Source: Acidovorax sp. GBBC 1281 (GTDB taxonomy: Bacteria; Pseudomonadota; Gammaproteobacteria; Burkholderiales; Burkholderiaceae_C). From it: a DNA stretch of 64,000 nucleotides. Positions 1 to 8,484 of the stretch are shown here, in pieces. The stretch's first letter is position 1. Every line of letters starts with the position of its first letter. Under the pieces are notes generated by a model that was given only the letters and a program-made list of their open reading frames with translations, ran no database searches and had not been told where the DNA came from. The stretch spans positions 4,110,001 to 4,174,000 of the forward strand of contig NZ_CP097269.1 in the NCBI RefSeq assembly GCF_028473645.1. The letters are read 5' to 3'. The translations under genes and the position numbers were made by a program.

Positions 1-57
1 GCCCATGGTCACGACCATGACCATGCGAAGTGCGATCACCCGCACCACAACCCTTGA
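1..57 (+). CDS. ureE: Urease accessory protein UreE, C-terminal end only
   Basis: Frame 1 encodes the last 18 residues of a protein with a His-rich tail (seven His with Asp and Cys between them), ending at TGA 55-57. A His-rich C-terminus that binds nickel is typical of UreE, the metallochaperone that delivers Ni2+ to apo-urease. ureF and ureG follow directly, which supports the call. The body of the gene lies upstream of the window. Confidence 0.8.
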   Translation, partial: AHGHDHDHAKCDHPHHNP

Positions 58-68
58 TTGACGCCGGG

Positions 69-809
69 ATGACAGCCCCCGACTGCAACGCACCACCACC
101 CCAAGCCCCCACGGCCCTGCCCGCCGCCAGCCTGCTGCAGCTCATCTGGCTGGCCTCGCCGGCGCTGCCGGTGGGCGGGTTCTCGTACTCCGAAGGGCTG
201 GAAGTGGCGGTGGAGCGCGCCGGCGTCACCACCGAAGCCGCCGCCGCCGAATGGTTGGCCGTGCAACTGCAGCTCACCCAGGCGCGCGGCGACATGGCCG
301 TGCTGCAGCAGGCCCTGGCCGCCTGGCGCGCCGCCGACCACGCCCGCGTGCGCCAATTGAACGACTGGGTGCTGCAAACGCGCGAGACCAGCGAAATGCG
401 CCTGCAGACCGAGCAGATGGGCCGGTCGCTCGCCGACTGGCTGCGCAACCAGCACGCGGGCGACGCCGCCCGGCTGCACGACGTGGCCGCGCTCGCCGCC
501 CTGCCGCCCACCCCCACCTACCCTGTCGCCTTCGCCCTGGCCGCCGCCGGCACCGAAGCCGGCGCGCGCGACGTGCTGCTGGCCTACACCTTCGGCTGGG
601 CCGAGAACATGGTGCAGGCCGCGCTCAAGGCCGTGCCGCTGGGCCAGAGCGCCGGCCAGCGCATCCTGGCCCGGCTGGCCGCCGCCATTCCCGCCGCCAC
701 CGACGCCGCGCTGCACACCGGCGACGCGGACCGCCAGGCCTTCTCGCCCATGCTCGCCATCCTGTCGGCGCAGCATGAAACCCAATACTCCCGCCTCTTC
801 CGATCATGA
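69..809 (+). CDS. ureF: Urease accessory protein UreF
   Basis: UreF acts with UreD/UreH and UreG as the GTPase-regulating part of the urease maturation complex in the cytoplasm. The 246-residue product shows the family's N-terminal [18 protein letters not shown] stretch and the later block [20 protein letters not shown], and its length fits UreF. I chose the ATG at 69, 11 bases after the ureE stop; an upstream in-frame ATG at 30 would overlap ureE by 28 bases and adds no conserved sequence. The stop overlaps the ureG start (ATGA), so the two genes are translationally coupled. Confidence 0.95.
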   Translation: MTAPDCNAPPPQAPTALPAASLLQLIWLASPALPVGGFSYSEGLEVAVERAGVTTEAAAAEWLAVQLQLTQARGDMAVLQQALAAWRAADHARVRQLNDWVLQTRETSEMRLQTEQMGRSLADWLRNQHAGDAARLHDVAALAALPPTPTYPVAFALAAAGTEAGARDVLLAYTFGWAENMVQAALKAVPLGQSAGQRILARLAAAIPAATDAALHTGDADRQAFSPMLAILSAQHETQYSRLFRS

Positions 810-1477
810 ACAACACCACCACCGGCAGCACCACCGCACTGCACCACATCCCCCACCGCACCAAGCCCCTGCCCCCGCTGCGCGTGGGCATCGGCGGCCC
901 CGTCGGCTCGGGCAAGACCACCCTGCTGGAAATGCTGTGCAAGGCCATGCGCGACAAGCACGACCTCATCGCCATCACCAACGACATCTACACCAAGGAA
1001 GACCAGCGCCTGCTGACGGTGAGCGGCGCCCTGCCCGCGGAGCGCATCCTGGGCGTGGAAACCGGCGGCTGCCCCCACACCGCCATCCGCGAAGACGCCT
1101 CCATCAACCTGGAGGCCATCGACCGCATGCTGGCGCAGTTTCCGAACGCCGACGTCGTCTTCATCGAAAGCGGCGGCGACAACCTCGCGGCCACGTTCAG
1201 CCCCGAGCTGAGCGACCTCACGCTCTACGTGATCGACGTGGCCGCCGGCGAGAAGATCCCCCGCAAGGGCGGCCCCGGCATCACCAAGAGCGACCTGTTC
1301 GTCATCAACAAGACCGACCTGGCCCCGCACGTGGGCGCCAACCTGGACGTGATGGCCGCGGACACCACGCGCATGCGCGGCACCAAGCCCTTCGTGATGA
1401 CCAATCTGAAAACCCTGCAGGGGCTGGATGAGGTGGTGGCCTTCATCGAGAAGAAGGGCCTGCTGCAGGCGGCCTGA
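806..1477 (+). CDS. ureG: Urease accessory GTPase UreG
   Basis: UreG is the SIMIBI-class GTPase that powers nickel insertion into urease. The 223-residue protein has the P-loop [12 protein letters not shown] at about residue 35, the [10 protein letters not shown] switch region, the metal-binding Cys-Pro-His motif in [13 protein letters not shown], and the [11 protein letters not shown] guanine-specificity motif (NKxD). The N-terminal extension has only two His, so it lacks the long His stretch of some UreGs. It is the last gene of the urease operon; its stop is about 50 bases before a tRNA gene. Confidence 0.97.
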   Translation: MNNTTTGSTTALHHIPHRTKPLPPLRVGIGGPVGSGKTTLLEMLCKAMRDKHDLIAITNDIYTKEDQRLLTVSGALPAERILGVETGGCPHTAIREDASINLEAIDRMLAQFPNADVVFIESGGDNLAATFSPELSDLTLYVIDVAAGEKIPRKGGPGITKSDLFVINKTDLAPHVGANLDVMAADTTRMRGTKPFVMTNLKTLQGLDEVVAFIEKKGLLQAA

Positions 1478-1526
1478 CGCGCGGGGGCGGGTGTGTGGAG
1501 GCCGGCTAGAATACGCGCCAGTTTGC

Positions 1527-1614
1527 GGAGACTTGGGTGAGCGGTTTAAACCAGCAGTCTTGAAAACTGCCGACGGGCAACCGTCCGTGAGTTCGAATCT
1601 CACAGTCTCCGCCA
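1527..1614 (+). tRNA. tRNA-Ser (anticodon UGA)
   Basis: An 88-nt cloverleaf can be folded by eye. The acceptor arm GGAGACT pairs with AGTCTCC, followed by discriminator G and an encoded CCA. The anticodon loop reads CTTGAAA with anticodon TGA between the arms GCAGT and ACTGC. A long variable arm (about CGACGGGCAACCGTCCG), diagnostic of class II tRNA-Ser, precedes the T arm with GTTCGAATC. Confidence 0.95.
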
Positions 1615-1833
1615 CAACGAAAAAGCAGCACCCCATGCATTGGGACTTGAAGCATGGACTTGCACTCAGCGCGCGGGTGCAAACTTCAAGCTCAACGGCC
1701 TGGTGAGGGACCACTCATCTTCGTAGGGTGATCGGATCAAACATGGTCTGGCACGGCCGGTGCGATGCAGCTCGCCATCCATGGCGCAGGGATGAACCAG
1801 GCGAAGATTCAACCCGTTTGCTTGCGGTTTTCG

Positions 1834-2292
1834 TTAAGAAAAAACCGTTCTGTCCAGTTCGGCGGCAACAAGCTCGATGGCTTTCAACCCGGCGACAGAG
1901 TTTCCCTTCTCGTCCAATGGCGGCGACCAGGAGCACACCGCGCCAAATCGGGGGATCACGGCGAGGACGCCACCACCGACTCCGCTCTTGATCGGCAACC
2001 CTATGCTGAATGCGGTTTCACCGGAGGCTTCGTAGGTCCCGCTGCTCATCATAAGCGCGCACACCTGCTGGGCCTGGCGGGCTTCCAGCACATTGCGCAT
2101 GCGCAGGTCAGCACCGCCATTGGCAAGAAACAGCGCGGCCACCGCCAGGTCCTTGCAGCTGGCTGCGATCGCGCATTGGGCGCAATACGCCTTCACGACG
2201 TCCTCGACCGGGTTGCGGAAATTGCCAAAACTCTTCATCAGGTGCGCAGCCGCCAGGTTTCTGTGCGCGCACGCGAACTCGCCTTTTGCCAC
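1834..2292 (-). pseudogene. Glutaminase (GlsA/YbaS family), C-terminal half only
   Basis: The minus-strand frame encodes about 150 residues matching the C-terminal half of serine-type glutaminases (L-glutamine to L-glutamate plus ammonia). It contains HRNLAAAHLMKSFGNF, ALFLANGG, RQAQQVCALMMSSGTYEASG, the conserved LPIKSGVGGGVLAVIP and DEKGNSVAG, and a normal C-terminal end. The N-terminal half with the catalytic SxxK motif is absent: homology stops near 2285, beyond which the sequence belongs to the prophage remnant. The first codon available is GTG at 2292, but no functional enzyme is expected. Between the tRNA and this remnant (1615-1833) I see no gene. Confidence 0.85.
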
Positions 2293-2422
2293 ATCTGAAC
2301 GGGAGTGAGATAAAGGAAGAGAGGGAGGTGCGATAAATGGGAAGTTCCGGGAAGAACTGGGGCGAGGTGGGCCCGGAACTCTGCAATTCTCTTTCCTGAC
2401 GGGAAATAGCGGAGCTCAAGAA

Positions 2423-2449
2423 AAAAAGGCGCTGGATTGGCGCCTTTTT
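2423..2449 (-). terminator. Rho-independent terminator after the phage head operon
   Basis: The arms AAAAAGGCGC (2423-2432) and GCGCCTTTTT (2440-2449) are a perfect 10-bp inverted repeat with a 7-nt loop. A T-rich tract follows on the minus strand, 17 bases beyond the gpG stop. The run of As and Ts on both sides would let it work in either direction. Confidence 0.75.
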
Positions 2450-2465
2450 CCAATTCGGACCGCAA

Positions 2466-3011
2466 TCAGCCTTCCATCAGGTAGCTCTGCACCAGACTGA
2501 CGATGTTTGCCTTGTCTGAATCCGATGCGCCCAGAAATGGCCGGGCGGGTATGTCGCCCCACGGGATCGGGAAGCTCCCCACACGGGTGGTGTACAGCCC
2601 GAAGCCGAACTCACCCGACTTCGCACCGTGCTGTTGTGTGGCCGCGTAGACCATGGGACTGCCGATGCCTACCGCGCCAACATCGCGGACCTGGTAGTTG
2701 ATCGTCGTGGCCAGTGCTCTGGTCTCCCCGGTCAATGGCTTCTTGCCGGCCAGTTTCTGCGCGCTCCTCTTTGTCAAATCGCCATCCTTCTTGCGTGCAA
2801 ACATTGAGCTGTACCGGGCCAGGGTGAGCGCGCTGTTCGGTGCCCAGGCCGTGCCATCCGGGCCCGTGGCCGAGGAAAACCGCTGCTTGGTGGATTCGGT
2901 CAAGTCTTCGCCGATCTCCAGCAGCAAAGGCCGCATGTCCTGCCCCCTCTCCAGCAGGCCATGCAGGTAATCCAGCCCGTTGCGGCTGGTCAATTCAATC
3001 ATTTGCGCCAT
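2466..3011 (-). CDS. Phage virion morphogenesis protein (Mu gpG-like)
   Basis: A 181-residue protein of the phage virion morphogenesis family, typified by gpG of Mu, which acts in head-tail joining. Visible features are the N-terminal region LLLEIGEDLTESTKQRFSS, the block GPDGTAWAPNSALTLARY, and the C-terminal IPARPFLGASDSD characteristic of this family. It is the last surviving gene of the leftward late operon, separated from the gp30 homologue by 99 bases and followed by a terminator. In an intact Mu-like phage the protease/scaffold and capsid genes would come next; here they are gone. Confidence 0.85.
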   Translation of the reverse strand: MAQMIELTSRNGLDYLHGLLERGQDMRPLLLEIGEDLTESTKQRFSSATGPDGTAWAPNSALTLARYSSMFARKKDGDLTKRSAQKLAGKKPLTGETRALATTINYQVRDVGAVGIGSPMVYAATQQHGAKSGEFGFGLYTTRVGSFPIPWGDIPARPFLGASDSDKANIVSLVQSYLMEG

Positions 3012-3110
3012 CGAAGCACTCCTCGTAAGATCCGCACTGCCTTGTGCATCGACCTCCGGTAGTCAACACCGGTTTCGTCTTGAACGTTGTGGTCGGAGCG
3101 CGAGGCCTTG

Positions 3111-4316
3111 TCATTTCTGAGCCGTTTTGATCACCTGCGAGCTCAGTTGCAGCGACCGATTACGTTTGCCTGCCAACACCTCCCACATCGCCCTGAACGT
3201 TTCTCCGTTGATCGCCTTGGTGGCCACCACCGTGGGATTGCCGTTGCGCGATTTCTCGCCTGCGCGCAGCGCATCGGGATCGTTGAGCACCGACTCAAGC
3301 TGTCCATAGTCCTGCGGCATGGCAGGGCGTTGGCCTGAGCCATCAAAGCCGTGCGAAGCATCGACATGCCGAGGCGCCTCGGCAGGAAGAAGGATCGTGT
3401 AGCCGCGCACGTCGGCACCAGCTGCGGAGCCGACCCAGTCGGCACGCTCCACAAACCCCAGCCACAGCGGGTCGCGCCGCTGTCGATCTGCAAGCACATT
3501 ACGCACGAAGTCGGGCACCAGATCCTCGACGTTGATATAGCGATTGACATCGGCCGACAGTGCCTTGCCGATGGCTGGGGGATAGTCGATCAGCTTGTCC
3601 TGTACGAACGATCGCAGATCGTCGTCAGTCCGCGCACCTGGTGCGTAGTCCCAGCCTTCGCCAACCCCAGCAGGCGTGCCCGTGCGCGGATCAACGGCAT
3701 CCCACCCGTCCGGCGGCTCGCTGGAGTCGCCCTCGCGAGGCGCTGCCACTGCCACCACGCGGCATTCGCATCCAAAGTCATTTGGTGGGAAATGGCTTTG
3801 CCAGAAAGGGTGGTCGTGGCGCAGGGTCAGCCGCATGTCGCCCCACTGCTTATGGATTGGCCTGGGGTGCACCACGCTGTCGCTGTGCACATAGCGCCAA
3901 AACGGGCGGCGCTTAAGCAATGCAGGGTCCAGCAACTGCGCGCGGCGCCCGGCCGCGTAGGACGTGGCCAGGTTGGTTTTGTAGATCACCCGCGTGCGCC
4001 ACGCTTCACCAGCTTGGCTTCCTTCGCCCGTCCAGCCAGTCCAGCCGCGCTTTGCAACGATGTCGGCAAACTGCTTGCGGAACTCCCCGATGCTGCCGCC
4101 TTGAACTGCCTGGTCCACCGCTTTGCGCAAATCCGCCAGCAGGTCGGCCTTGGCGGCACCGGCCACCATGAAAGCGCGGTCGTGGGCCGCGCGTTGAATG
4201 TCACGCCAGGACTCGCTGGGCAGATTCAGCTTGCGCCGAAGGAACTCGATCTGTTCCTGGAACTGCTGGCGCGCTCCTTCCACCGTGCTCCGGGCCACAG
4301 ATCCGAGTTCAGCCAC
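3111..4316 (-). CDS. Phage head morphogenesis protein (Mu gp30/MuF-like)
   Basis: Minor head protein of the MuF family, which works with the portal in procapsid assembly. The block AHDRAFMVAGAAKADLLADLRKAVDQA near the N-terminus and the MuF core around TRVIYKTNLATSYAAGR and WRYVHSDSVVHPRPIHKQW are visible. They are followed by HPFWQSHFPPNDFGCECRVV, the zinc-like Cys/His cluster of the family. A C-terminal extension follows. I place the start at GTG 4316, overlapping the portal stop by 8 bases; an ATG at 4379 in the same frame would add 21 basic residues read from within the portal gene and looks wrong. Confidence 0.85.
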   Translation of the reverse strand: MAELGSVARSTVEGARQQFQEQIEFLRRKLNLPSESWRDIQRAAHDRAFMVAGAAKADLLADLRKAVDQAVQGGSIGEFRKQFADIVAKRGWTGWTGEGSQAGEAWRTRVIYKTNLATSYAAGRRAQLLDPALLKRRPFWRYVHSDSVVHPRPIHKQWGDMRLTLRHDHPFWQSHFPPNDFGCECRVVAVAAPREGDSSEPPDGWDAVDPRTGTPAGVGEGWDYAPGARTDDDLRSFVQDKLIDYPPAIGKALSADVNRYINVEDLVPDFVRNVLADRQRRDPLWLGFVERADWVGSAAGADVRGYTILLPAEAPRHVDASHGFDGSGQRPAMPQDYGQLESVLNDPDALRAGEKSRNGNPTVVATKAINGETFRAMWEVLAGKRNRSLQLSSQVIKTAQK

Positions 4317-5811
4317 GGCCAGCCTCCTGCGCCGCTTGATCGCGCCCACGCAAATGGGCCAGCTCGAAAGCCATCGCAATTAGCTCGGTCAGGTCAGCCG
4401 TGGACAGATCGGCATAGGCATCCAGCAAGGCGTCCTGCAGCGCCTGGGGTTCGTCGTACGTGTCCACCAGTTCGCGCAGTTGCTTGACCCAGTTGTCCAC
4501 CACCGGCGCGCCTGCCGTGCCAAGCGCTGCCAAAGTGTCGCTGGTGGCCTGCTTCACGTCGCGCTCGGCAAATGCCACGGGTAGCTCGCCAGTCGCTGGC
4601 TCGAGCGGCATAGCCACTTCGAGGTCGCCAGCTTCCAGCTTGTAAACACGCTGCCAGTAAGCCGGCGTGAAGCGCACCCCTGCGCGGCTCAGCGTCTCAT
4701 CGCGCGTGGCCTGCTCCGTGTTGACGTCTTCCTCCTTGAACAACTCGAAAGTGGGGGCTGGTGATTGCTCGCCCTCGTTCACGTCGGTCACCCACCGCAG
4801 CAATTGGTTGATGGTGGCCGCCGCCAGAGTGGCATCACCATCGCGGATCGTCTTGGCCACCTCCAATCCTGCCTCCGCGCTGGCGCGATTGCTGTTGGAT
4901 TCCGTGCTTTGGTTCTGGCCCAACAGCGCGATGCTGATCTCGGAGCGGCAGAACATCAGCAGCCGTTCGTAGAGGTCAGCACTGGCCCCCTTGTCGCCGG
5001 CCTCCAGGATATCGATGCTCGAATCGTCAGGAATCGCCGCCACCGCGTCCTGAATTATGGCCTCCAACTTATCCAGCAGCGCATCCACCTCGGTCCCAGG
5101 CGTGCCACGTGGCTGCTTGCCCACCAACCAGGGCGTACCGTATTTCTCGGTGAACGTCACCCAGAACTTGAGCCCGCCCCGCTTGAAAATCGCCGGCCAA
5201 AAGCACATGGACAGATCCGCATGTCCGTAGGGATTGGCGTAGCTGGCCTCTTGGCGTGCGAGTAGGAATTTCCGCGGCTCCAGCGTCTCGCCAAGCATAG
5301 GCTGCTCGCGGCTGCGAAAACGCAGTTGCGCCTGGGTGTCAAAGAAGAACCACTCCGGTGGCTTGCCGATTACCTGCAGCGGTACGTTCGCCCCATTGCG
5401 CGTGCCCCACACAAGTTCGAGGGGTTGCCAGCCAAACAGCACCGCCTCGGTGATTTCGTTGATCAGCGTGTCCATGTCATAGGTGGCGAGCAGATCGTTC
5501 GCCAGGCGCGTTGCGCGTGCGCTGGCCCTGCCACGCTGCACCCGCCACTCCAGCGCCTTCACGGCGGCCTTGCGTCGACGAATGCAGCCGCCCACATGCG
5601 CATCACTGCGCAGATCGCGGTATACGCTGATGTCTTTACCCTGGCGCTTCAGGATCGGGTCGGGGTTGGGCAACAGGAAGCCGAAGCCTGCCAAGTCGGT
5701 GCTGCGCTCGCGCGTTGCGATCTGCTTAGACAAGGTCGGACCCTGCCGAGCCTCGGCGAACGAGACGAACTCGGTGGGGGACACATAGATGCCTCGGGAC
5801 ATGATGCTCAA
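4309..5811 (-). CDS. Phage portal protein, DUF935 family (Mu gp29-like)
   Basis: A 500-residue DUF935 portal protein, the dodecameric ring through which DNA is packaged. Recognisable parts are YRDLRSDAHVGGCIRRRKAAV near the N-terminus, EAVLFGWQPLELVWG, GLKFWVTFTEKYGTPWLVGK in the middle, and LLGQNQSTESNSNRASAEAGLEV, a hallmark stretch of the family. Length is normal. The start codon overlaps the terminase stop by 4 bases and the 3' end overlaps the gp30 homologue, so packaging and head genes are translationally coupled. An internal Met at codon 4 is an alternative start. Confidence 0.92.
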   Translation of the reverse strand: MSIMSRGIYVSPTEFVSFAEARQGPTLSKQIATRERSTDLAGFGFLLPNPDPILKRQGKDISVYRDLRSDAHVGGCIRRRKAAVKALEWRVQRGRASARATRLANDLLATYDMDTLINEITEAVLFGWQPLELVWGTRNGANVPLQVIGKPPEWFFFDTQAQLRFRSREQPMLGETLEPRKFLLARQEASYANPYGHADLSMCFWPAIFKRGGLKFWVTFTEKYGTPWLVGKQPRGTPGTEVDALLDKLEAIIQDAVAAIPDDSSIDILEAGDKGASADLYERLLMFCRSEISIALLGQNQSTESNSNRASAEAGLEVAKTIRDGDATLAAATINQLLRWVTDVNEGEQSPAPTFELFKEEDVNTEQATRDETLSRAGVRFTPAYWQRVYKLEAGDLEVAMPLEPATGELPVAFAERDVKQATSDTLAALGTAGAPVVDNWVKQLRELVDTYDEPQALQDALLDAYADLSTADLTELIAMAFELAHLRGRDQAAQEAGRG

Positions 5812-7271
5812 TAGCCTTCAAGAGATAGCGCGCTGCGGCGGGGACGGCTCGCGGCGTGCACCGGGCCAAAATTCATGCGTGTCGCCGCGTGCGCGTATAC
5901 GCAGGCCATTGCGTTGTCGCCGTGACCGCCATCGGTCGTCTTGCCCTCGGGCATGCGTGGCACCCCGCGGACCAGCCGGATGGCCCGGTGGGATTGCAGC
6001 AGGCCGTCATGTTTGGGGATCTCCACGGTGTCGTCTTCAAAGGCCGCTTTGTAAGGCGGCATGTTGTCGCGGTACCAGCCTTCGGTGGGCATGAGCCGCT
6101 GGACCACCGAGCCGTATTTGTCGTGCGCGGCTTCCCCCACATAGCTGCCATTGCCCCGGCTGTCGATCACCATGCCTGATAGCCTCGGCAGTGCATCGGC
6201 AATGGCGTACAACACCTGCAACTGCTGGTTGTAAGGGACGTTCTTGAGCTCCACCAGAAATGGGATGCGCACCCGCAGGTTAGAGGCGATCTCGGCCGGG
6301 GCGATGCAAGACAAGTCGCCGCTGCGCCCGAAGTCCATGCCCAGTGCATGCCGCAACTCGGGAACGAACCGCAGCAGCGGCATCAGGTGCTCATCGATCC
6401 AATCCTGCATTTCGCGCTCGCGCAGATCGGGCCGAGCGTTGTTGAAATCTGCGGTGCCCGTGAAGCGAATCACCGGTGCGGCGCGCATTCGAGCCTCGAT
6501 CAGTGCGCGGCTCAGCCAGGCGCCGCCGCCCTTGGACGGAATGCAGAAAAGCTCCTCGTCCTCGTTGGGCTTGTAGCGGTTGATCATGGTCTGGCGCCAC
6601 TCCACCTCGCGCTCCAGGGACCACTCCTGGCCAGTGACCGCACAGATCTTGCGGTAGAGCCCGTCGCGCAGCGCATCGTCCAGATCGACGCGGTGAACGC
6701 TGTAGGGGAACTTGCCGGCCCGCACGTCGTTGATCAGCTCATTGAACGGGTTGTCGTCGCCGTCGTGGGTACTGATGATGCGGATCTGCCCGCCCCACAT
6801 CGTCATGGCCATGGCAGCTTTGAGCACCTCCTTGATGTCATCCAGGAAAGCGCCTTCGTCCACGACCAGGCGCTCACCAGGCCGGCCCTTGGAGCGCAAG
6901 TTGCGCGGGCTGCTGGTGAACGCCTGGATCATGTGGCCGCTGTCGAACTTGATCGTGTAGGTGAGGATTTGCTTGTCCTCTTCTTCGATCACCGACTCTT
7001 CGATCTGACCCGCGGCCGCGTTGAAAGCCCGGGCCCATGTGGCGCAGTCCTGGATGAAGCCCGCCGTCATCTCCTTGTTGTACGAGATGTAGTAGACGTT
7101 GGCGCCCTCGGCGCTGGCTGCGTAGAGCACATCGTCGGCCGCCTCGGCATAGCTGATACCGATGCGGCGCGACTTCTCCATGATCTTGACCTGCGACTTG
7201 TCCGCGATCCAGTCCACCTGGTACTGCATCAGGATGCGCGTGGCCTGCGCAATCTGGGTCGGTTGCATCAC
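5808..7271 (-). CDS. Phage terminase large subunit (Mu gp28-like)
   Basis: ATPase-nuclease that cuts and packages phage DNA. The 487-residue protein has the adenine-binding YQVDWIAD region, a Walker A-like EKSRRIGIS at about residue 32, and Walker B RLVVDEGAFLDD at about 134 with coupling motif IISTHDG. The C-terminal RNase H-fold nuclease carries acidic residues in GMDFGRSGDLS, VIDSRGNGSYVG and GHGDNAMAC. All catalytic motifs are intact, so the gene has not visibly decayed although the prophage has. It overlaps both neighbours by 4 bases. Confidence 0.95.
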   Translation of the reverse strand: MMQPTQIAQATRILMQYQVDWIADKSQVKIMEKSRRIGISYAEAADDVLYAASAEGANVYYISYNKEMTAGFIQDCATWARAFNAAAGQIEESVIEEEDKQILTYTIKFDSGHMIQAFTSSPRNLRSKGRPGERLVVDEGAFLDDIKEVLKAAMAMTMWGGQIRIISTHDGDDNPFNELINDVRAGKFPYSVHRVDLDDALRDGLYRKICAVTGQEWSLEREVEWRQTMINRYKPNEDEELFCIPSKGGGAWLSRALIEARMRAAPVIRFTGTADFNNARPDLREREMQDWIDEHLMPLLRFVPELRHALGMDFGRSGDLSCIAPAEIASNLRVRIPFLVELKNVPYNQQLQVLYAIADALPRLSGMVIDSRGNGSYVGEAAHDKYGSVVQRLMPTEGWYRDNMPPYKAAFEDDTVEIPKHDGLLQSHRAIRLVRGVPRMPEGKTTDGGHGDNAMACVYAHAATRMNFGPVHAASRPRRSALSLEGY

Positions 7272-7813
7272 AGCTGCCCCATGATCGCCGCGCGCAGCGC
7301 TTCGACGCCGCTGGTGGAAAGTCCCTGCTGGCGGCCGGTTTCACCGGCCTGCTGCGCGGCGTCTTCCAGGGCTTTCTTGCGGGCCGCTTCTTCGATCTCC
7401 TTGCGCACGGACTGGCTGAACTTCTTCTGGGTCACCGACGCCTTGCCGATCTCGGCCGCGTTCTTGAACAGCTTGTTCACGTCCACGCTCTCGGGGTCGA
7501 TGTCCAGTTCCATCAACAGGCCGAAGATGCGCTCCTGAGTCATGCGCACGACGGCCGCGCCCAGCTTGTCCTCGTCGTCAGGCGCCGCGTCAACCAGGGC
7601 ACGGGCCTGTTCCGTGCTCATCTTCAGTTGCGCCATGCGCTTTTCGAACTGCGAGCCGTAACGGTGCAGCGCGGACTTGGAGACGCTCTCGCCCTGGCTT
7701 TGCAGGTCCGCCGCCAACTGCACGTAGTCGCTGAATCCGCGCTTGACGAGCTCGGCATCCAGCCACTCCTTAAGCTGTGGCGGCAACGTGTGCACCTTGC
7801 TACGCGGCGCCAT
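7268..7813 (-). CDS. DUF3486 family protein (Mu gp27-like, putative small terminase)
   Basis: A 181-residue DUF3486 protein, the family of Mu gp27, thought to act as the small terminase subunit that recognises the packaging site. The N-terminal half has an HTH-like segment, LPPQLKEWLDAELVKRGFSDY followed by KSALHRYGSQFEKRM. The middle is helical and acidic, and the C-terminus is rich in Lys, Glu and Ala. It sits immediately before the large terminase with a 4-base ATGA overlap, as in other Mu-like phages. Confidence 0.85.
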   Translation of the reverse strand: MAPRSKVHTLPPQLKEWLDAELVKRGFSDYVQLAADLQSQGESVSKSALHRYGSQFEKRMAQLKMSTEQARALVDAAPDDEDKLGAAVVRMTQERIFGLLMELDIDPESVDVNKLFKNAAEIGKASVTQKKFSQSVRKEIEEAARKKALEDAAQQAGETGRQQGLSTSGVEALRAAIMGQL

Positions 7814-7816
7814 CGG

Positions 7817-8137
7817 TCAACCCTGCGTGATGCGAGGGCGCGCCACTCCCGGCTGCGCATTGATCGTGTACTCCACGAAGTCAATGCCCGTGCGCGTCAG
7901 ATCAACCGACCAGCGGTCCAGCGGATCGCGCACGATGGCGCACATCTCGCGGGCCTCGAGGTAGTCCAGTTCGCGCCGGATCTCCTGGTGGGTGGCATCC
8001 ACATACACCGACTGCACGATGGGCAGCAAGGCCTCGGTGTAGATGCCCACTGGGCGCGAAAGATTGATGGCCGACAGCAAATGCCAGCGGATGGCCTCGC
8101 GGCGCACCTTGAGAATGTCAGGCGAATAGTGGCTCAC
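7817..8137 (-). CDS. Mu gp26-like phage protein with a winged-helix pattern
   Basis: A 106-residue protein at the gp26 position between gp25 (DUF2730) and gp27 homologues. The sequence pattern (RREAIRWHLLSAINLSRPVGIYTEALLPIVQ, ATHQEIRRELDYLEAREMCAI, DRWSVDLTRTGIDFVEY) suggests a winged helix. The role in Mu-like phages is not established; location argues for packaging or head completion. The start overlaps the upstream stop (ATGA). Confidence 0.75.
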   Translation of the reverse strand: MSHYSPDILKVRREAIRWHLLSAINLSRPVGIYTEALLPIVQSVYVDATHQEIRRELDYLEAREMCAIVRDPLDRWSVDLTRTGIDFVEYTINAQPGVARPRITQG

Positions 8138-8484
8138 AGATGCTCCCCCCTGCGGTTGTTGTCCAGCGCACGCTCCATGCGAAGCGCAAAGTTATCGATA
8201 CGGGTATTGATGCCGCCCACGGCCTGCACGAAGTCATCGCGGCGCACGTAGTCACGGGGCAGCTCGGCCTGGAATCGAAGAAACGACGTCTCCAGTTGCC
8301 TCGCTGCATCTGCCTCCCGGCGCAAGTCGTCTCCCAGCTTGCCGATGGACACCTGCAGGGCTTCAAACTTCTCATTCGCCCGCTTCTCCGCCTGCAGCCC
8401 GATCACCTTGAGAAGCGCCCACAGCGCCCCCAGGAACAGGCCTGCCAAAGAGATGAGGTTGGTCATCGTCAGCTCAAAAATCAT
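8134..8484 (-). CDS. DUF2730 family protein (Mu gp25-like), one membrane segment
   Basis: A 116-residue protein with a single N-terminal hydrophobic helix (LISLAGLFLGALWALLKVIG) followed by a long charged coiled-coil region, the pattern of DUF2730/gp25 proteins that lie between lysis and packaging genes in Mu-like phages. The function is unknown. It overlaps the Rz stop and the gp26-like start by 4 bases each, so it is read as part of one coupled operon. Confidence 0.8.
   Translation of the reverse strand: MIFELTMTNLISLAGLFLGALWALLKVIGLQAEKRANEKFEALQVSIGKLGDDLRREADAARQLETSFLRFQAELPRDYVRRDDFVQAVGGINTRIDNFALRMERALDNNRRGEHL

Noticed and set aside
36..785. Long open frame on the strand opposite ureF
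   Set aside because: It is rich in Gly, Arg, Gln and Val in the way typical of antisense frames in GC-rich genes, and ureF on the other strand is unmistakable.
1527..2300. tRNA-Ser as an attachment site of the prophage
   Set aside because: Mu-like phages transpose at random, no repeat of the tRNA 3' end was found near the other prophage edge, and host glutaminase sequence lies between tRNA and phage.
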